From Polytrichum commune (Eukaryota > Streptophyta > Polytrichopsida > Polytrichales > Polytrichaceae): 64,000 nucleotides of DNA. The stretch covers positions 46,577,554 to 46,641,553 of the forward strand of contig OX485803.1 of NCBI GenBank assembly GCA_950295325.1, given 5' to 3'. Shown in pieces: positions 1 through 11,400 of this stretch; positions within the stretch are counted from its first letter, which is position 1, and each line of letters begins with the position of its first letter. The translations under genes and the position numbers were made by a program. Under the pieces are notes generated by a model, which was not told the DNA's origin, did no database searches, and saw nothing but the letters and a program-made list of their open reading frames with translations.

Positions 1-2789
1 TCAGATGAAGTTGTGTGTTGGATTGGAGCCTTGGTTTGAGGCATTAAGGTAGAAATACCATAACCCGTTAACCACCCTCTAGCCGTGCACTAGACCACCG
101 TCATAATGGTGAAGTGCCATTTCTAAAACCGATCATGGCTAGGCGGCAATTTCAATGCTTGCACACTTAGTGTAGCCAATGGGAGTCAAGAGTTAATATA
201 CTCATGAGATAACCGATTTAGGCAATGTTCTGTATGGAAATGCGGAGTACCATGTTCGGTGTAGGGAGAATCTAGTGAACGAGTAGTGGGTTGGACAAAC
301 TTTCCACTTTGAAAAATTGTAGCATTTTTTGTATAAGGCAGAAAAATATGAACCAACTTGCATTCTTCATGAATCCTTGTCGTCTATCTTGGAAAATCAT
401 CTCATGATTATCAGACCAGATCTTCAATGCGAATCACCTTATTTTCGCGGGTTATGGTATTTCTACCTTAGTATGGGAGGACCGGAGGAAAGATTGGCAA
501 GAATGCATTGAGTGAATCGGAGGAGGTCCTTTGTGCTTGCAATCAAGAGGTTTGTTTAAGGCTCAAGTTGGAGGATTTTGGGAATGGATGGTGAGTGGGG
601 AACTTCCTTGACTAAGAGAACTTCCTCGCTCAATACATTGGCATTTCACCATGGTTGATGTTAGCAGGTTTCATAGACTTGCAATGACTCTTATTTTCAG
701 GGTTTTGTCCTAGGCTTGAAGGTGTTGCTTTTGGTGCCTTTTGATACATGGAGTACCTACTAGGGATAGAGGAAGACTTTGTGGCATTTTGGAACTTGCA
801 ACGTTCTTTAAATGCTATGGAGTCAATGCTCCCACCACTGTTTTTGTGCATCTCTTAACCCTAAGCTCTAGACAAACATGATGTACCCCATTTTTTTAAA
901 TGATTTTAATGTGGAGCTTCGTGTGTTTGTTTTGTGCTAGGTTTTGTGCTTTGGATGTTGATTCAATCCTCATGTTTTTGGTTGTCCATATGATCATGTT
1001 GAGTTAAACACAATGAAACAATAATTTGAACACAACCAAGAGGTCTTCCATCCATTTTAGTTTATACTTTTGCGCATTGAGGTATTTACTAAGTGCATTG
1101 TATGTATGTGAATTTGAATGTTGTCTTGTTGTTGTCTCAATGTGAAATTGTTTGGACTTCTTAGTTTTAAACTCACTACGTTGTGTGTGTGTGATTGTGT
1201 AAGAAAATTGTTGGTGTTTGTTGTTGTTCAAGTTTTTGAATTAGGTATTTCATTCTTTCCAAGTAAGGGTGTTGTAAATGGAGATATTAAAAACATTATA
1301 ATGAATAATAATGTGTTTATAATTGGGTGGTTTAGCCAATTAGAGAAATAAAGAGTGCCAATAATTGCTCTAATTTAGAAAAATACTCCCACTCCCATTG
1401 TAATACCATGTGTTCTCAAGTGGTGCCACTAAAATACATGGACTGACCTCCCAGGGGAAAATACATGAGTTTGTTTTCTAACCTACTATTATTATGGGAC
1501 ATTTTTTGTATCTTAAAAATTCGGCATATAGGAGAGGGGGCGTTTGATTTCATAGTCACCCACACACATGGATGTCCATTTTGTTCATGGAAAACAATTT
1601 GGCATGACATATATCATTCATGGACTGTGAACTTGAAGACTACTAAGGACTGTTTAAATAAGTGGGATTTAAGATATTATAGGTTTTATTTGTTGGACGA
1701 CTATAGGTTGTGTGGAATTGAATACCACAAACAACTGCACAACAATTAGGTAGGATTAAAGACTACGGATGACCTACGACCAATGGTCATCTTTGTCATG
1801 TTAACAAGGTTTCATCCAAATACCCTAAAATATATCTTCAATTGCCATCAAAAGAACATTGAAAGGCTCTCTAGAAATGGAATGTGGCATATGCATGCAT
1901 GTGCTGCCAAATGTTTTCCAAGGCTTTGGTAAACTAATATTATTCATGGCCATCATGACAATTGTAGCTAATCTTGATAAAAATGGTCACTCAAAGTGTC
2001 ATATTGTCGTTCCAATTGGGGAAGGATCTTGGATGTTGGAAATACACATGTCCATCCACACCATATGAATGGTAGGTTCCTATCCTACCTTTTTTGGCAC
2101 TCTCGCATTTGTGTATTACCTTGGCCACATAGAGATTGAATTGCTCGTATTTACACAACCATGGCCATGGGATCTTGTAAAGACCCCATGTTAGTATGAT
2201 CTTGGCCCTTGATAAGGGCCGAATCCAATGGCCCATGATCACCGCATAGTTCATTTTGAATTGACATCCACCATGGACCTAGGATTTTAAGTATGCTTGG
2301 ATTTATGCATGAAGTTTGGTTGATTCCAACCGTCAATATGACATACACTTAGATCGTAAAACTACACAAATATGATGGTTGGAAACATGGACTATAACAT
2401 TCATATTGTGATTATTGTATTGTTGCTTTTCATGTTGTCGTTTCGATGTTCTTGTCTCTATAATTACACATCCCTTATTATGTATAAACAAGCAATTTGA
2501 TAAAATATACTTAAATGTCAGTTACGGATGCTACATATTTGTTTAATTTAACAACTAGCATCGCTTTCTCTCTCTCTCTCCTCCCAATGGCATACAATCT
2601 CTTTCATTCTCAGATCGGATATGCTTTGTTGCAAAACATGCCAAGTGGCAGTGGTTGTTTTCGCATCGAGGTTCTATACATTCATCTTTTGTTTCAACAC
2701 TTGTATGCCAATGTGCATTATCATGGGGGTTTTAGTGTCAATTCTTTTTCAGTCTTGCTATATTGTAGTTCCCCTTTGACGTTTCATGC

Positions 2790-2824
<35 letters not shown>

Positions 2825-3051
2825 TTCTTTTTTACAAAAAAATGCTGCCCATGACCATTTTTGACACTGATAGAAGTCTCAAGCCAACTTCTCAATGTTG
2901 GGGGCTCCAAATTGCCATAGTAGCCCTGTCTAACCCAATCCCAAATTTATTTATATTTATATTTATGACAAAGGCCTATGTTGGTGACTAGGTGATGTAT
3001 CAAATCCATAAAGAAGTTCCCCTTTAGGCAGTCAAGTGTGTTGTAGTGAAC
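1..3051. other. AT-rich intergenic DNA, no gene seen
   Basis: Only short open frames without recognisable motifs occur here. The sole distinct feature is a (TAA)n microsatellite near 2791-2823. Confidence 0.55.
2791..2823. repeat. (TAA)n microsatellite
   Basis: Eleven uninterrupted TAA units can be read directly. Confidence 0.95.
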
Positions 3052-3054
3052 TAA

Positions 3055-3584
3055 GGGCCGCTTTACACCTAGAGGCCATGCCAATTCGTTGTGTAAGAGG
3101 CTGAAATCCTCACTTGTGATTGGCCAAAAGGTTGAAATCGGCCCCAACCCCTTTACACCTAGAGGCTGGGTCGATTTGGTGGTATAAATTATTTAATAAA
3201 AACATGCATGGTATGACACGGCATGAGCTCGTTGAATTGGGTGCACCCAAAATGGAAGGCCAATTCTTGGCCTCGGGGCCAATGTCAAATTTTAATAATA
3301 AACATTTTTTAATAAAAAAGTTTGTTTTAGCGAACCATATCCATTGGATTATGTGGAAATATGAACGGCTCTATGCTAGATTATGTTAGATCCGTTAGAT
3401 TATGCTAGATTTATTGAATCGGCCTAGCCTCTTGGCTCTAAGGCCTTTACATATGGAAAAATTGGCCCCATTATAATCTTATTGTAATGTGTAGTTGAGG
3501 TCGGCCTCCAACCCAAAAAGGGCTGAAATTTCATGCAATCGGCCTCAAAGGGAATTGGCCCGGCCTCTAGGTGTAAAGCAACCC
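3055..3584. mobile_element. PIF/Harbinger-type MITE, TSD TAA
   Basis: The left end, GGGCCGCTTTACACCTAGAG, is matched in inverse by the right end, CTCTAGGTGTAAAGCAACCC. TAA flanks both sides (3052-3054 and 3585-3587). A partial internal copy of the terminus lies near 3150. At 530 bp with no long frame it is non-autonomous. TIRs starting GGG with a TWA TSD are typical of PIF/Harbinger and Tourist elements. Confidence 0.85.
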
Positions 3585-3587
3585 TAA

Positions 3588-5788
3588 GCCTCATTCAATA
3601 TTGTCTCTAAAAAAACTTCCGTTTGTATTTCAAGGGCAAACTACAGAGTTAAGGAGTTATTTTGGTATAGGTGGTCAATAGTTTTTAATGGGCATCAATG
3701 ATGAAGACCATCAACATGTTGAGCAAGTAATGGCCGTCGACATGATCATTTCCAAATTTCATGCACCAATCCGATGTGGATATTGGTGGGATATTGGTGC
3801 ATGATTTGGTCAATGAAGGATACGTTGTGTTTCACCTCTAAGCATGCCTTGAGCACAAGGTTGTCGTGTGATAGGTGTGTCTCTTATGCATTGAGGGGAC
3901 TAGTCTATATATATAACGAAGCTCGTGGCGGCGATGGTGGTGGTTTGAGTTTGGGAAAGATGGACACATGTTCAACTAGCTTGCTAAAGAAAAGGGTCAG
4001 ATGTCAAAAACAAATCCCTCAAAGAAACATGTCACGAAAGAAAGAGGAACCAAATGTTGAAAGGTGGGCATGGATGATGGAGCTAAGGTGGAGACATGGC
4101 GCGAGCAATAGTCAAAAGAGTAAAGAAATCCATCTTTTTCCTTAAGTGTTGCATGGGGGCATGGTGACATATCATGGGGGGGCTTATGAGCATGGGCATG
4201 AACATACATGCATACAATGGCAGATATGCATTGGCATGGGCATATGGTTTCATGGGGTTGATTTCATATGGGTCTTTAATTTATAAGCATAATACAACGG
4301 GTTTGGGCAGCATGGGTCCAAGTAGTCTATCTTAATTTAGAACTTCACAACTAAAAGGATTAAAAAAGTTTGAATGGATGAACAAACATACATAACATGC
4401 AACGGATAGTGTTTCATGGTTTGCAAAAGTTATGATCTCCATAAGGTCGAGGCATCCATGGTCGACCATGTCCATTTTACCACTCACTAGGGTCATGTAA
4501 TGCCGACATAGATGAGATCTATATTTTGTTGGCAAACAAAGTTTAAAGTTTATGTGTTGGCAACTTGTGTTGATTACCCCCATAAGAGTTTTGAAAATTA
4601 TCATAGCCAAGGAGTTGAGATGAGCGGTTATGGGTTAAACCTATAGATTGACTGTGTGTAACCTAAAATTTACGCTTTAAAAAATTTAGCAATTTCCATA
4701 TTCATGAATTTTTAAAATATGTGCATTCTCCTTAGAACTTGTTTCTCTTCGCAAGAAAAACAATTCCCCAATATTACTCCTAAACATCTCCAAAATCTCT
4801 TATTGTATCAGTTATAGATACCTCCCTCATAATTTACCCCACATTTATGCATTTTATGTGCAAATAGGTCACTCGCCTATGCAAACCCATAAGCTTAGAA
4901 ATTGTATAGGACACTGACCCATTTTCAATAACCACCCCAATCATAATATATAGAATCCCCTAAAGTTGTGAAGTTTCAAACATGTAGCTGTCCATTGTGA
5001 TTTGGAATGTTGGAAATAAATAGTGACCACGTGAGAGATGAATCATCGTGGTTGAGGAGTGCAATGTGATAAAAAAAAGTTAGAAGGGCACATATTTGGG
5101 TTACTTGAAAATGTAATGACGATAAAGTTTTCGTCTAGCAATTAGCTTTAACAAGTTGGGCTGACATTGAAGCACATTTGAACAAATCACATGTCCAAAA
5201 GTAATAAGAGATGTGCACTTGTGGAGTCAAAAACACCAAATGACAATATTATGCAATGAATAAAATGAAGACATTCACATCACTACAGCCTTCATGCTAT
5301 GAATAATTTGAAAGGTTGGCACTTGAAAGTCCAATTTAACATGAACTTGTTTGCACTGTCCACATGTATGCTGCAAACTTGAGCAGATCATGTCACTGCA
5401 ACAAAAGCTAGGCCAAAGTCTACACTTGAAAACTTTCTTTAAGCTTGTTCCCCAGCACTTGGAAATTGCCAGATTCCACTACATACACTCCTTTCAAAAA
5501 ATTGCACTGGTCCTATTAATAACCTCAAGGCTCCTCGGGGCAAGATTTTCCACCACTATGACTGTCCCACCATCGTAGGGCACAATTAATGTTCATTTCA
5601 CATCCTTGTATTCTTCCCGATAACTAGTTTTAATTGTGAGCCTGGGTACATCATTGCTATACTATCCTAACAACTCCCACAGGTGCAAGTGCTGTGGTAA
5701 TATTTTTTTGAACTTTGTCACTACATTTCAAGAAAGCAAGAAAGAGGAGAGAACAACTAAGGTATAGTACATGGGTTAGTGTCCTGAT
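3588..5788. other. Intergenic DNA downstream of the alpha-glucosidase gene
   Basis: No gene was recognised. A CATG-rich stretch lies at 4150-4260. No canonical AATAAA for the minus-strand gene was seen within 200 bp of its stop. An AATTAA variant occurs near 5625. Confidence 0.5.
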
Positions 5789-8700
5789 CTATCTGGATTG
5801 AGACCCACCGCCATTTGGCATGGTCTTCCATTCCACTTCGAAGTCTTCACTAACCGGCAAGTTGAGGCCTGAAAGCTCCATAATTGACGAATCGGAATCC
5901 AGTTTCACTTGAACAGACTTGAGATGGCCGTTGATGCGAACGCTGTACGGTTGGGATTGCACGCCAAGCACTGAAATCGTCTGCACCACTAAACCCTGCC
6001 GGGCTGCATAATCACCCTCCGCCACACGGGAGCGTAAAATGTAATGGCCGTCACTTCGAATAGCCTCCAAATTGACGTACGTGGAGTGGCCTCGGCTAAC
6101 CTCCATCGTAATTTCATCGTCGTCAATGTAGAGGTTACCTGAGGCGTATTCACGGTCACTACCTTGGCAAACAATTGAATACGGGGCTGCGCAAAACTCA
6201 GCAAAGTCTGAGGCAGGTGCAAAAGCCACAAGGAGAGAGAATGGGGTTTTCCTTGCACTTGCAGTCGTCATAGCAAAGTCTTGCATAGGGATAATTGAAC
6301 CTTGTCGAACATGGACATTGATTGTGTCATATGGTGCAGGTAGATGCTCCCACACACCTTGGTCAACTGCCCGCACCATATTTGAGGAGTCAAAGAGGTT
6401 GTACCAAATGCCTTTTGGGAAGTAGGCATGCACAGACGTTGAGCCTTCAGTTAATACAGGTGAGACAAGGAGCGCATTCCCAAGAAGGAATTGCTTATCC
6501 ACCAACCACGTCTCTTTGTCCTCTGGGTACTCAAAAAATAGGGGCCGCGCCAATGGCACACCCATTGTGTGAGCTTCGTACATGAGCGTGTAGAAAAATG
6601 GAAGGAGGCGGTATCTCCAATAGAAGGTTTTCGATGCACTCTCTGTCACGGATTTCCACAAGTAAAACTCCTGATGGCCTGTGTGAATGTCAGAATGGGA
6701 ACGGGCGAAGGGATAGAACGCACCCAATTGCGCCCACCTCCTGCAAAGCTCCTCATTGGTCTCAAAGTAAAACCCACAAATATCAATGCCTGCCATGGGC
6801 ATCCCGAAGAGACCGGAATTGAGAAGTCCGGCAACAGAGTACTGAAGATCATTCCATGTTGCACCATTGTCACCGGTCCAATGTGCCAAATGTGCACCAG
6901 ATCCCACAAAAGATGACCGCCCCAAAACAAAGGGCCGTTTCTTACTTACCTGCAATCATTTACATCACACAAGAAGAGAAAGTCACTCTTGGTGATCAGC
7001 ACCACTGGAACTAGATTTTGTGCTTTCACACAAGTCCTCTATCAAACAAGATGAAACTATGGCCTACCCTTGTAATGTGTGGCCATCAGATCCAGAAAAC
7101 CATCCTAAACATTTCCAACACGCAGAAATCCTTGAGCAGTCTATAGGAACAAGATGATGATGATTCTGCAATTCCAGCCATGGTTCAAATCACCTCAAAA
7201 TTCTCTACAGTTTGAAACAAATAACAGATCGAAACCTGGCTGTCTGTGTGAACACAGGTCCTACTGCAACTCGTGATAAGGAATACTGCAAGTAACTAAA
7301 CAAAAGGGGAAGACATAAAGATCTAACCTTCTTCAGGGCTTCAAATGTGACAAGTCCTTCGGCCATACCATATATGTTGTGGGTGTCATACATAAGTGCA
7401 CCATTGTAGTGTCGGGCATCCATAGCAATGGTGTTCATGTAGAGGGGCTGCCTGGCTGCAAAGGAGTTAATTTTATAAGGAGGGTTATCCCATCTTGAGA
7501 GCTTTTCCTCCGAATTGTCGCAAACCATACAACACTCGTCAATCTTGGTGCATGCCACACGTGGGTCGTAGTAGCAATTTGGGCCAGAGCAGAAGTTCGC
7601 AGGCTCATTCATGTCCAACCATAAGCCGTCAAATGCAACAACCTTGTGAAATTCTTCGATCTCTGTCGTCCACCATTCCAGTGCATTAGGGTGAAGAAAA
7701 TCAGGAATATGGGTTAACCCGGGCCACACTTGGGCTATGTAGTAACTCTCCCCAGTGCCATTCTTTAAGAAACACCCAAGCTCCTTACCACGCGTGTATG
7801 TTGGGTATGATTCGTCAATTTTGATCCCTGCATGAAAAATTCAAAAATTCAAAACCAGTTTAGTATGTGTTTCTGTATCACAATCAGCTCCAAATACACC
7901 TAGTTGCTTTCATGTCACTATCTTTGCTGCATTCCTGTGTGTATGTGCCTCAATTCAGCTATTGATTAAAGTTGTATCATGTAAATATAAGGCCTGTTTC
8001 TACTATGTCATTAGTTTCACTTCCCTCCATCATCAAAAACACATGTTGAAATTCTGCTAGAGAATGCTACCTGGGTCCACTATCATGATAAACTTTTGGT
8101 CATTTTGGTGGAGGCGGTCAACAAATGAGCGCATTCTATCCTCAGGATAGTGCTCAGGGTGAAGGGTGAAGTCTTTGTATCCATCCATATGATCAATGTC
8201 AGACCACAGAGCTTCTACAGGAAAGTTTATTGCCTCGTATTTCTCCAGCACCGACTCCAACTCATCAATGTTCTTGTAGCCATACCGCGACTGATGGAAG
8301 CCTGTGACATGCAGAAATTTCGATCAAACCACAGTAATGGATATGTGCATAACAAGTTCTTCATTTTTCTATTTTTCTTGTTTACTCCTTTGAGTAGCCT
8401 TGAGTACTAGAGGCCAAGTACACGACACAAACCTTGGCTAACTGGGCTTGGGAATCATGGCATCTATGTTAACTCATGCATTGTAGATGAAGGGGCTCTA
8501 GTAAAAACAAGTCCCATATAAGGTTGAGGGCTGAAACATTTCAAATACACTAGACTAATTCGGGTCTCTCATGCTATTTCCAAAGTCTAATTCTTTAGTC
8601 ATTAATAAAATATCATATAAATCACTACATTTTCACCTTCACAATGGATGAGTTTACATAGACAAGACTCAAGAGAACCAATGTTTGTTTAGAACTCCAT

Positions 8701-10642
8701 CCTTGATGACTGGGAGGACGAGGATAGTAGGTGGGCTGGGATTTGAGAAGATGGGAGTAGCTAGTTGGCACATACAAACCCTATCCTACCAGATTCCCTC
8801 TACATTTGGGTAGGTTTGTCTTTATTCACACTAAAATCTGGTGGGCGAGCAACCTACATGGAAACTCGCCCTAACTGCACACTGGGAATTTAAAGAATTT
8901 ATGTATGAGTTGTTAATCAGGAGCAATGGACTAATGAGAGATTCAGATACACAAACTATTTTCCTTAAACATCTCACAGCCTCTCAAGCAGGTAACGAGT
9001 GCAAGATTATAGAGTTTTTGGGAATGCAACCCACCTTTTTGTTATGATTATCCCGTAAAGATATTGGTACTCCCTAATTGACAGGAACATAATTAATCAA
9101 CATAAACCTCACTTAGGAGTCAAGTATGACTCATCATAACTAAAGAGTACCATCATAAATGTTACACAAGCTGCAGAAATTTCAGTCATTCAAGTGAATT
9201 AATGGCACAGTTCCCAAAATTCCACCTCTGAAAATTACCCAAGAAAGGAAATGTTTTTACTCACCAAAAGACCAATATGGCATAGCAGCGGGTCGGCCCA
9301 CCAACTGCGTGTACTGATCCATGACAGCCTTGGGAGATGGACCCGCAAAGAAATAGAAATCCAATACGCCACCAATGACCCTGAAGGTGATGGAGTCCTT
9401 CTCGTAATCCACATCCATCCCATTACTATTCAAAAGCAACACCCCATTCGCATTTCCACCCTCCCGCATGTCCATCAGGAACGGAAACACACTGTACAGC
9501 GGGATGTCCGTGTTCCAACTGCCAATGTCTGTTGCCCAAAGCGTGTACGTCCTGCCTTTTGATAGGAGCATGCCATTGGGACGTGTCGACTCACCTAACC
9601 CGTAGAGATGCGAATCCTGCGGCAAACGGGATGAAATTTCCAGATATTGGTCCTTGAAAACTAAGCTATTGAGTGCCGTAAGGGTGTCAAACAAAACCTC
9701 GCCATCCAACCTACGAATGACAGAGAACCCAAATGGCTCCATTGTCCAAGTGATTTGCAATGGGTGCGAGGCTGCTATACTGCCCTCCCGTGCAAGGCTG
9801 TAGGATTTGCCAGAAACCAGATGCATGTTGGTTCCTGTCCCTGTGCGCACATCATCTATACCATTACGCGGAATCAAGGTCTGTGGTACTTCCCAGCGAT
9901 GCTGACTCGCGTCTGTGATGTGTGCATGGACTCGTCCTGCTTCTTCATACCTGTACACATTGAAACCCCTGCCTCATAAGAAACTCTTCCATGCATTTGA
10001 AAAAAACTGCTCTAGCAGCAATTCATGTTCTCTTCTCCAACTCCCTTTGTAAGGTCCTCATGTCTGTCTTCAACTTCAAATGTCCCTTGAAATTGGCGAG
10101 CACAAACTGGGGACTTAAGAATAGCCAGCTACATGTAGCTATGTGGTGACACTCTTCTTCCCAGTCCTCCAGCATCAGGGTAAAATTAGATGTAAATTTT
10201 GTCTCCACAGTTTTGCATCACTAACAGTTTGAATATATCCATGTGAATTACACTACAAATGCACACCAAGCAGTAGTAGACCAACCAGGTTTTAGTATAA
10301 TCAGGACCTGAGTGTAACTTTGAGGTCTTGAAGGTCAGGCCCATATTTGTCAGATCCTTTAATGAGCTTCAAGTGAGCAACAATCCCATTGCCATCCACA
10401 AGTTCCTTGACATCCGTGACGCTGTATCCACCACCCAACTCCTCTTTGGCCGTCGTGGTCACACCCATCCCCTGCAGTTCGCTGACTGCAGCAATCCGAC
10501 CCCCAGCTATGACTTCATCATTCCCACGAGCTGTCCCGTGAAGGCCTGCAAATACCGCGAGAATGGTGGACTCGTGGAGGCCTGCAATCACCGCCAGAAC
10601 TGCCAACAACAGCATCATTTCGAGCAGGTATAAACCTCTCAT
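5789..10642 (-). CDS. Alpha-glucosidase, glycoside hydrolase family 31 (five exons, secreted)
   Basis: It should cleave terminal alpha-1,4-linked glucose from maltose and malto-oligosaccharides in the apoplast or vacuole. The coding exons, in transcription order, are 10642-10308, 9950-9265, 8301-8071, 7827-7328 and 6949-5789 (stop 5791-5789). Intron phases fit and give 970 aa, a normal length for plant GH31. The start begins a hydrophobic signal peptide (MRGLYLLEMMLLLAVLAVIA, residues 1-20, hydrophobic to about 35). A mutarotase-like beta domain follows (about 60-250), then the barrel with WSDIDHMD (373-380), WLDMNEP with nucleophile Asp489, the plant-type Cys-rich loop and PPYKIN, then HWTGDN with acid/base Asp611, then C-terminal beta domains. 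Asn440 is in a potential glycosylation sequon. Intron 1 has a weak donor (GTCCTG). Exon 2 could also start at 9968, adding six residues, but 9950 aligns without gaps to my recollection of cereal enzymes. No frameshift or internal stop is visible. Confidence 0.93.
6950..7327 (-). other. Intron 4 of the alpha-glucosidase gene
   Basis: The intron is 378 bp, phase 0, with donor AAG|GTTAGA and acceptor TGCAG. The first bases of the next exon are GTAAGTAAG (Val-Ser-Lys), which themselves look like a strong splice donor. The peptide junction EALKK|VSKKRPF aligns without a gap to my recollection of cereal GH31 enzymes, so the GTAAGTAAG is coding. Confidence 0.9.
7828..8070 (-). other. Intron 3 of the alpha-glucosidase gene
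   Basis: The intron is 243 bp, phase 1, with donor CCAG|GTAGCA and acceptor GCAG|GG. It splits the Gly codon after VDP (residue 418). Confidence 0.92.
8302..9264 (-). other. Intron 2 of the alpha-glucosidase gene
   Basis: This 963-bp intron has a consensus donor (G|GTGAGT) and acceptor (CACAG|GC) and interrupts a Gly codon (residue 341) in phase 1. It contains a half-copy of a TIR element at 8731-8871 that also occurs near 13.7 kb. Confidence 0.92.
8731..8871. mobile_element. Truncated Harbinger-type MITE inside intron 2
   Basis: The stretch matches the right half of the element at 13420-13814 (shared blocks GAGAAGATGGGAGTAG, ATTCCCTCTA, CGAGCA/GCCTACA and GGAAACTC). It ends CGCCC followed by TAA. 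No matching left terminus was found. Confidence 0.7.
9951..10307 (-). other. Intron 1 of the alpha-glucosidase gene
   Basis: The donor is AG|GTCCTG, weak after the GT. The acceptor is TGTACAG|G at 9951. A second usable acceptor, GGCAG|G, lies 18 nt upstream in the transcript (exon would start at 9968), keeps the frame and would insert GFNVYR. An in-frame TGA directly after the donor GTCC rules out reading through. Confidence 0.8.
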
Positions 10643-10737
10643 CGTGTATGTCCACCAAGGCCCTCGATGCGGCGACGTAAGTCCAAATTCTCTTGTACAC
10701 CGAAGTCGCTGAGCCTGAACCACAACAAATAATATGT

Positions 10738-11400
10738 TCAGCGTAAGTAGGAGCATCATCGATAGTGGAGAGCTCAAAGACCACAGGCACATCCACCTTT
10801 TCCATTTAAGATAATCAAAAACAGGACTCATCGAATTTTGCATATATATACTTATATATGTAACCAAAGAAAGCAGGGATGTCCACTCATAACCTAACCC
10901 TGTACCACACGTACTATTTCTCGGGACATACAGATATGTCTGGACATGGAGTAGTCGTTCAGAGGGCAAGTGTGAAATTGAAACCGTGTTTAAAGGTTCA
11001 CAATAACCGGAAGAGCAAAGAGAGTTGCAGCTGATTGTACCCAGCCGAAATAACCATATGTGTGTAGTAACTAGAGGCATCATCGATAGAGGAGAGCTCG
11101 AAAACCACAGGCACATCCATTTTTCCAAAGTGCGCACAAACAGAACTCATCGAATTCTGCCCATAAAATCTTTAACCAAAAAAAGAAAAAAAGAAAAAAG
11201 AAAAAAAGGATACCCAGTGAATCATTGACCCTAACCCTGCATCCACATGTATTTTCTGGAGATATATAGAAATGCCTGGACATGGAGTAGTCGTTCAGAG
11301 GGCAAATGTGAAATGAACACCATGGTTTTGAAGGTCTTTACAACAACCAGAAGACCAACGAGAGAGACTTGCAGCTGATTTGCACCCAGCCAACGAATCC
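10738..11400 (-). repeat. Tandem duplication of the upstream region of the alpha-glucosidase gene
   Basis: Two diverged copies, about 10738-11057 and 11058-11400, share several blocks: GCATCATCGATA, CCACAGGCACATCCA, TGGACATGGAGTAGTCGTTC and GTTGCAG/CTTGCAG followed by CTGATT. In the copy next to the gene the middle is the TATA-like stretch. In the distal copy it is replaced by a poly(T/C) tract on the minus strand. Both copies keep an ATG-initiated frame beginning MEKVDVPVVFELS or MDVPVVFELS, with mostly silent or conservative differences over the first 15 or so codons. Confidence 0.8.
10851..10858 (-). promoter_or_regulatory. TATA-like box upstream of the alpha-glucosidase gene
   Basis: On the minus strand the sequence reads TATATAAG inside CATATATAAGTATATATATG. 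It lies about 210 bp before the chosen ATG, so transcription could begin near 10825. An ATG at 10805 would then open a 95-codon upstream frame (to 10518) that overlaps the main start in another frame. Position and motif support a promoter, but nothing proves use. Confidence 0.4.

Noticed and set aside
9755-9979. Plus-strand open frames across the alpha-glucosidase exons (for example 9755-9979, 9251-9562, 6569-6916)
   Set aside because: They are antisense shadows of exons whose minus-strand reading matches GH31 end to end.
10301-11137. A single 278-aa minus-strand frame running through the upstream duplication into exon 1
   Set aside because: Only the last 112 residues fit a GH31 leader. The upstream part reads through the tandem duplication in a different frame in each copy and has no family resemblance.
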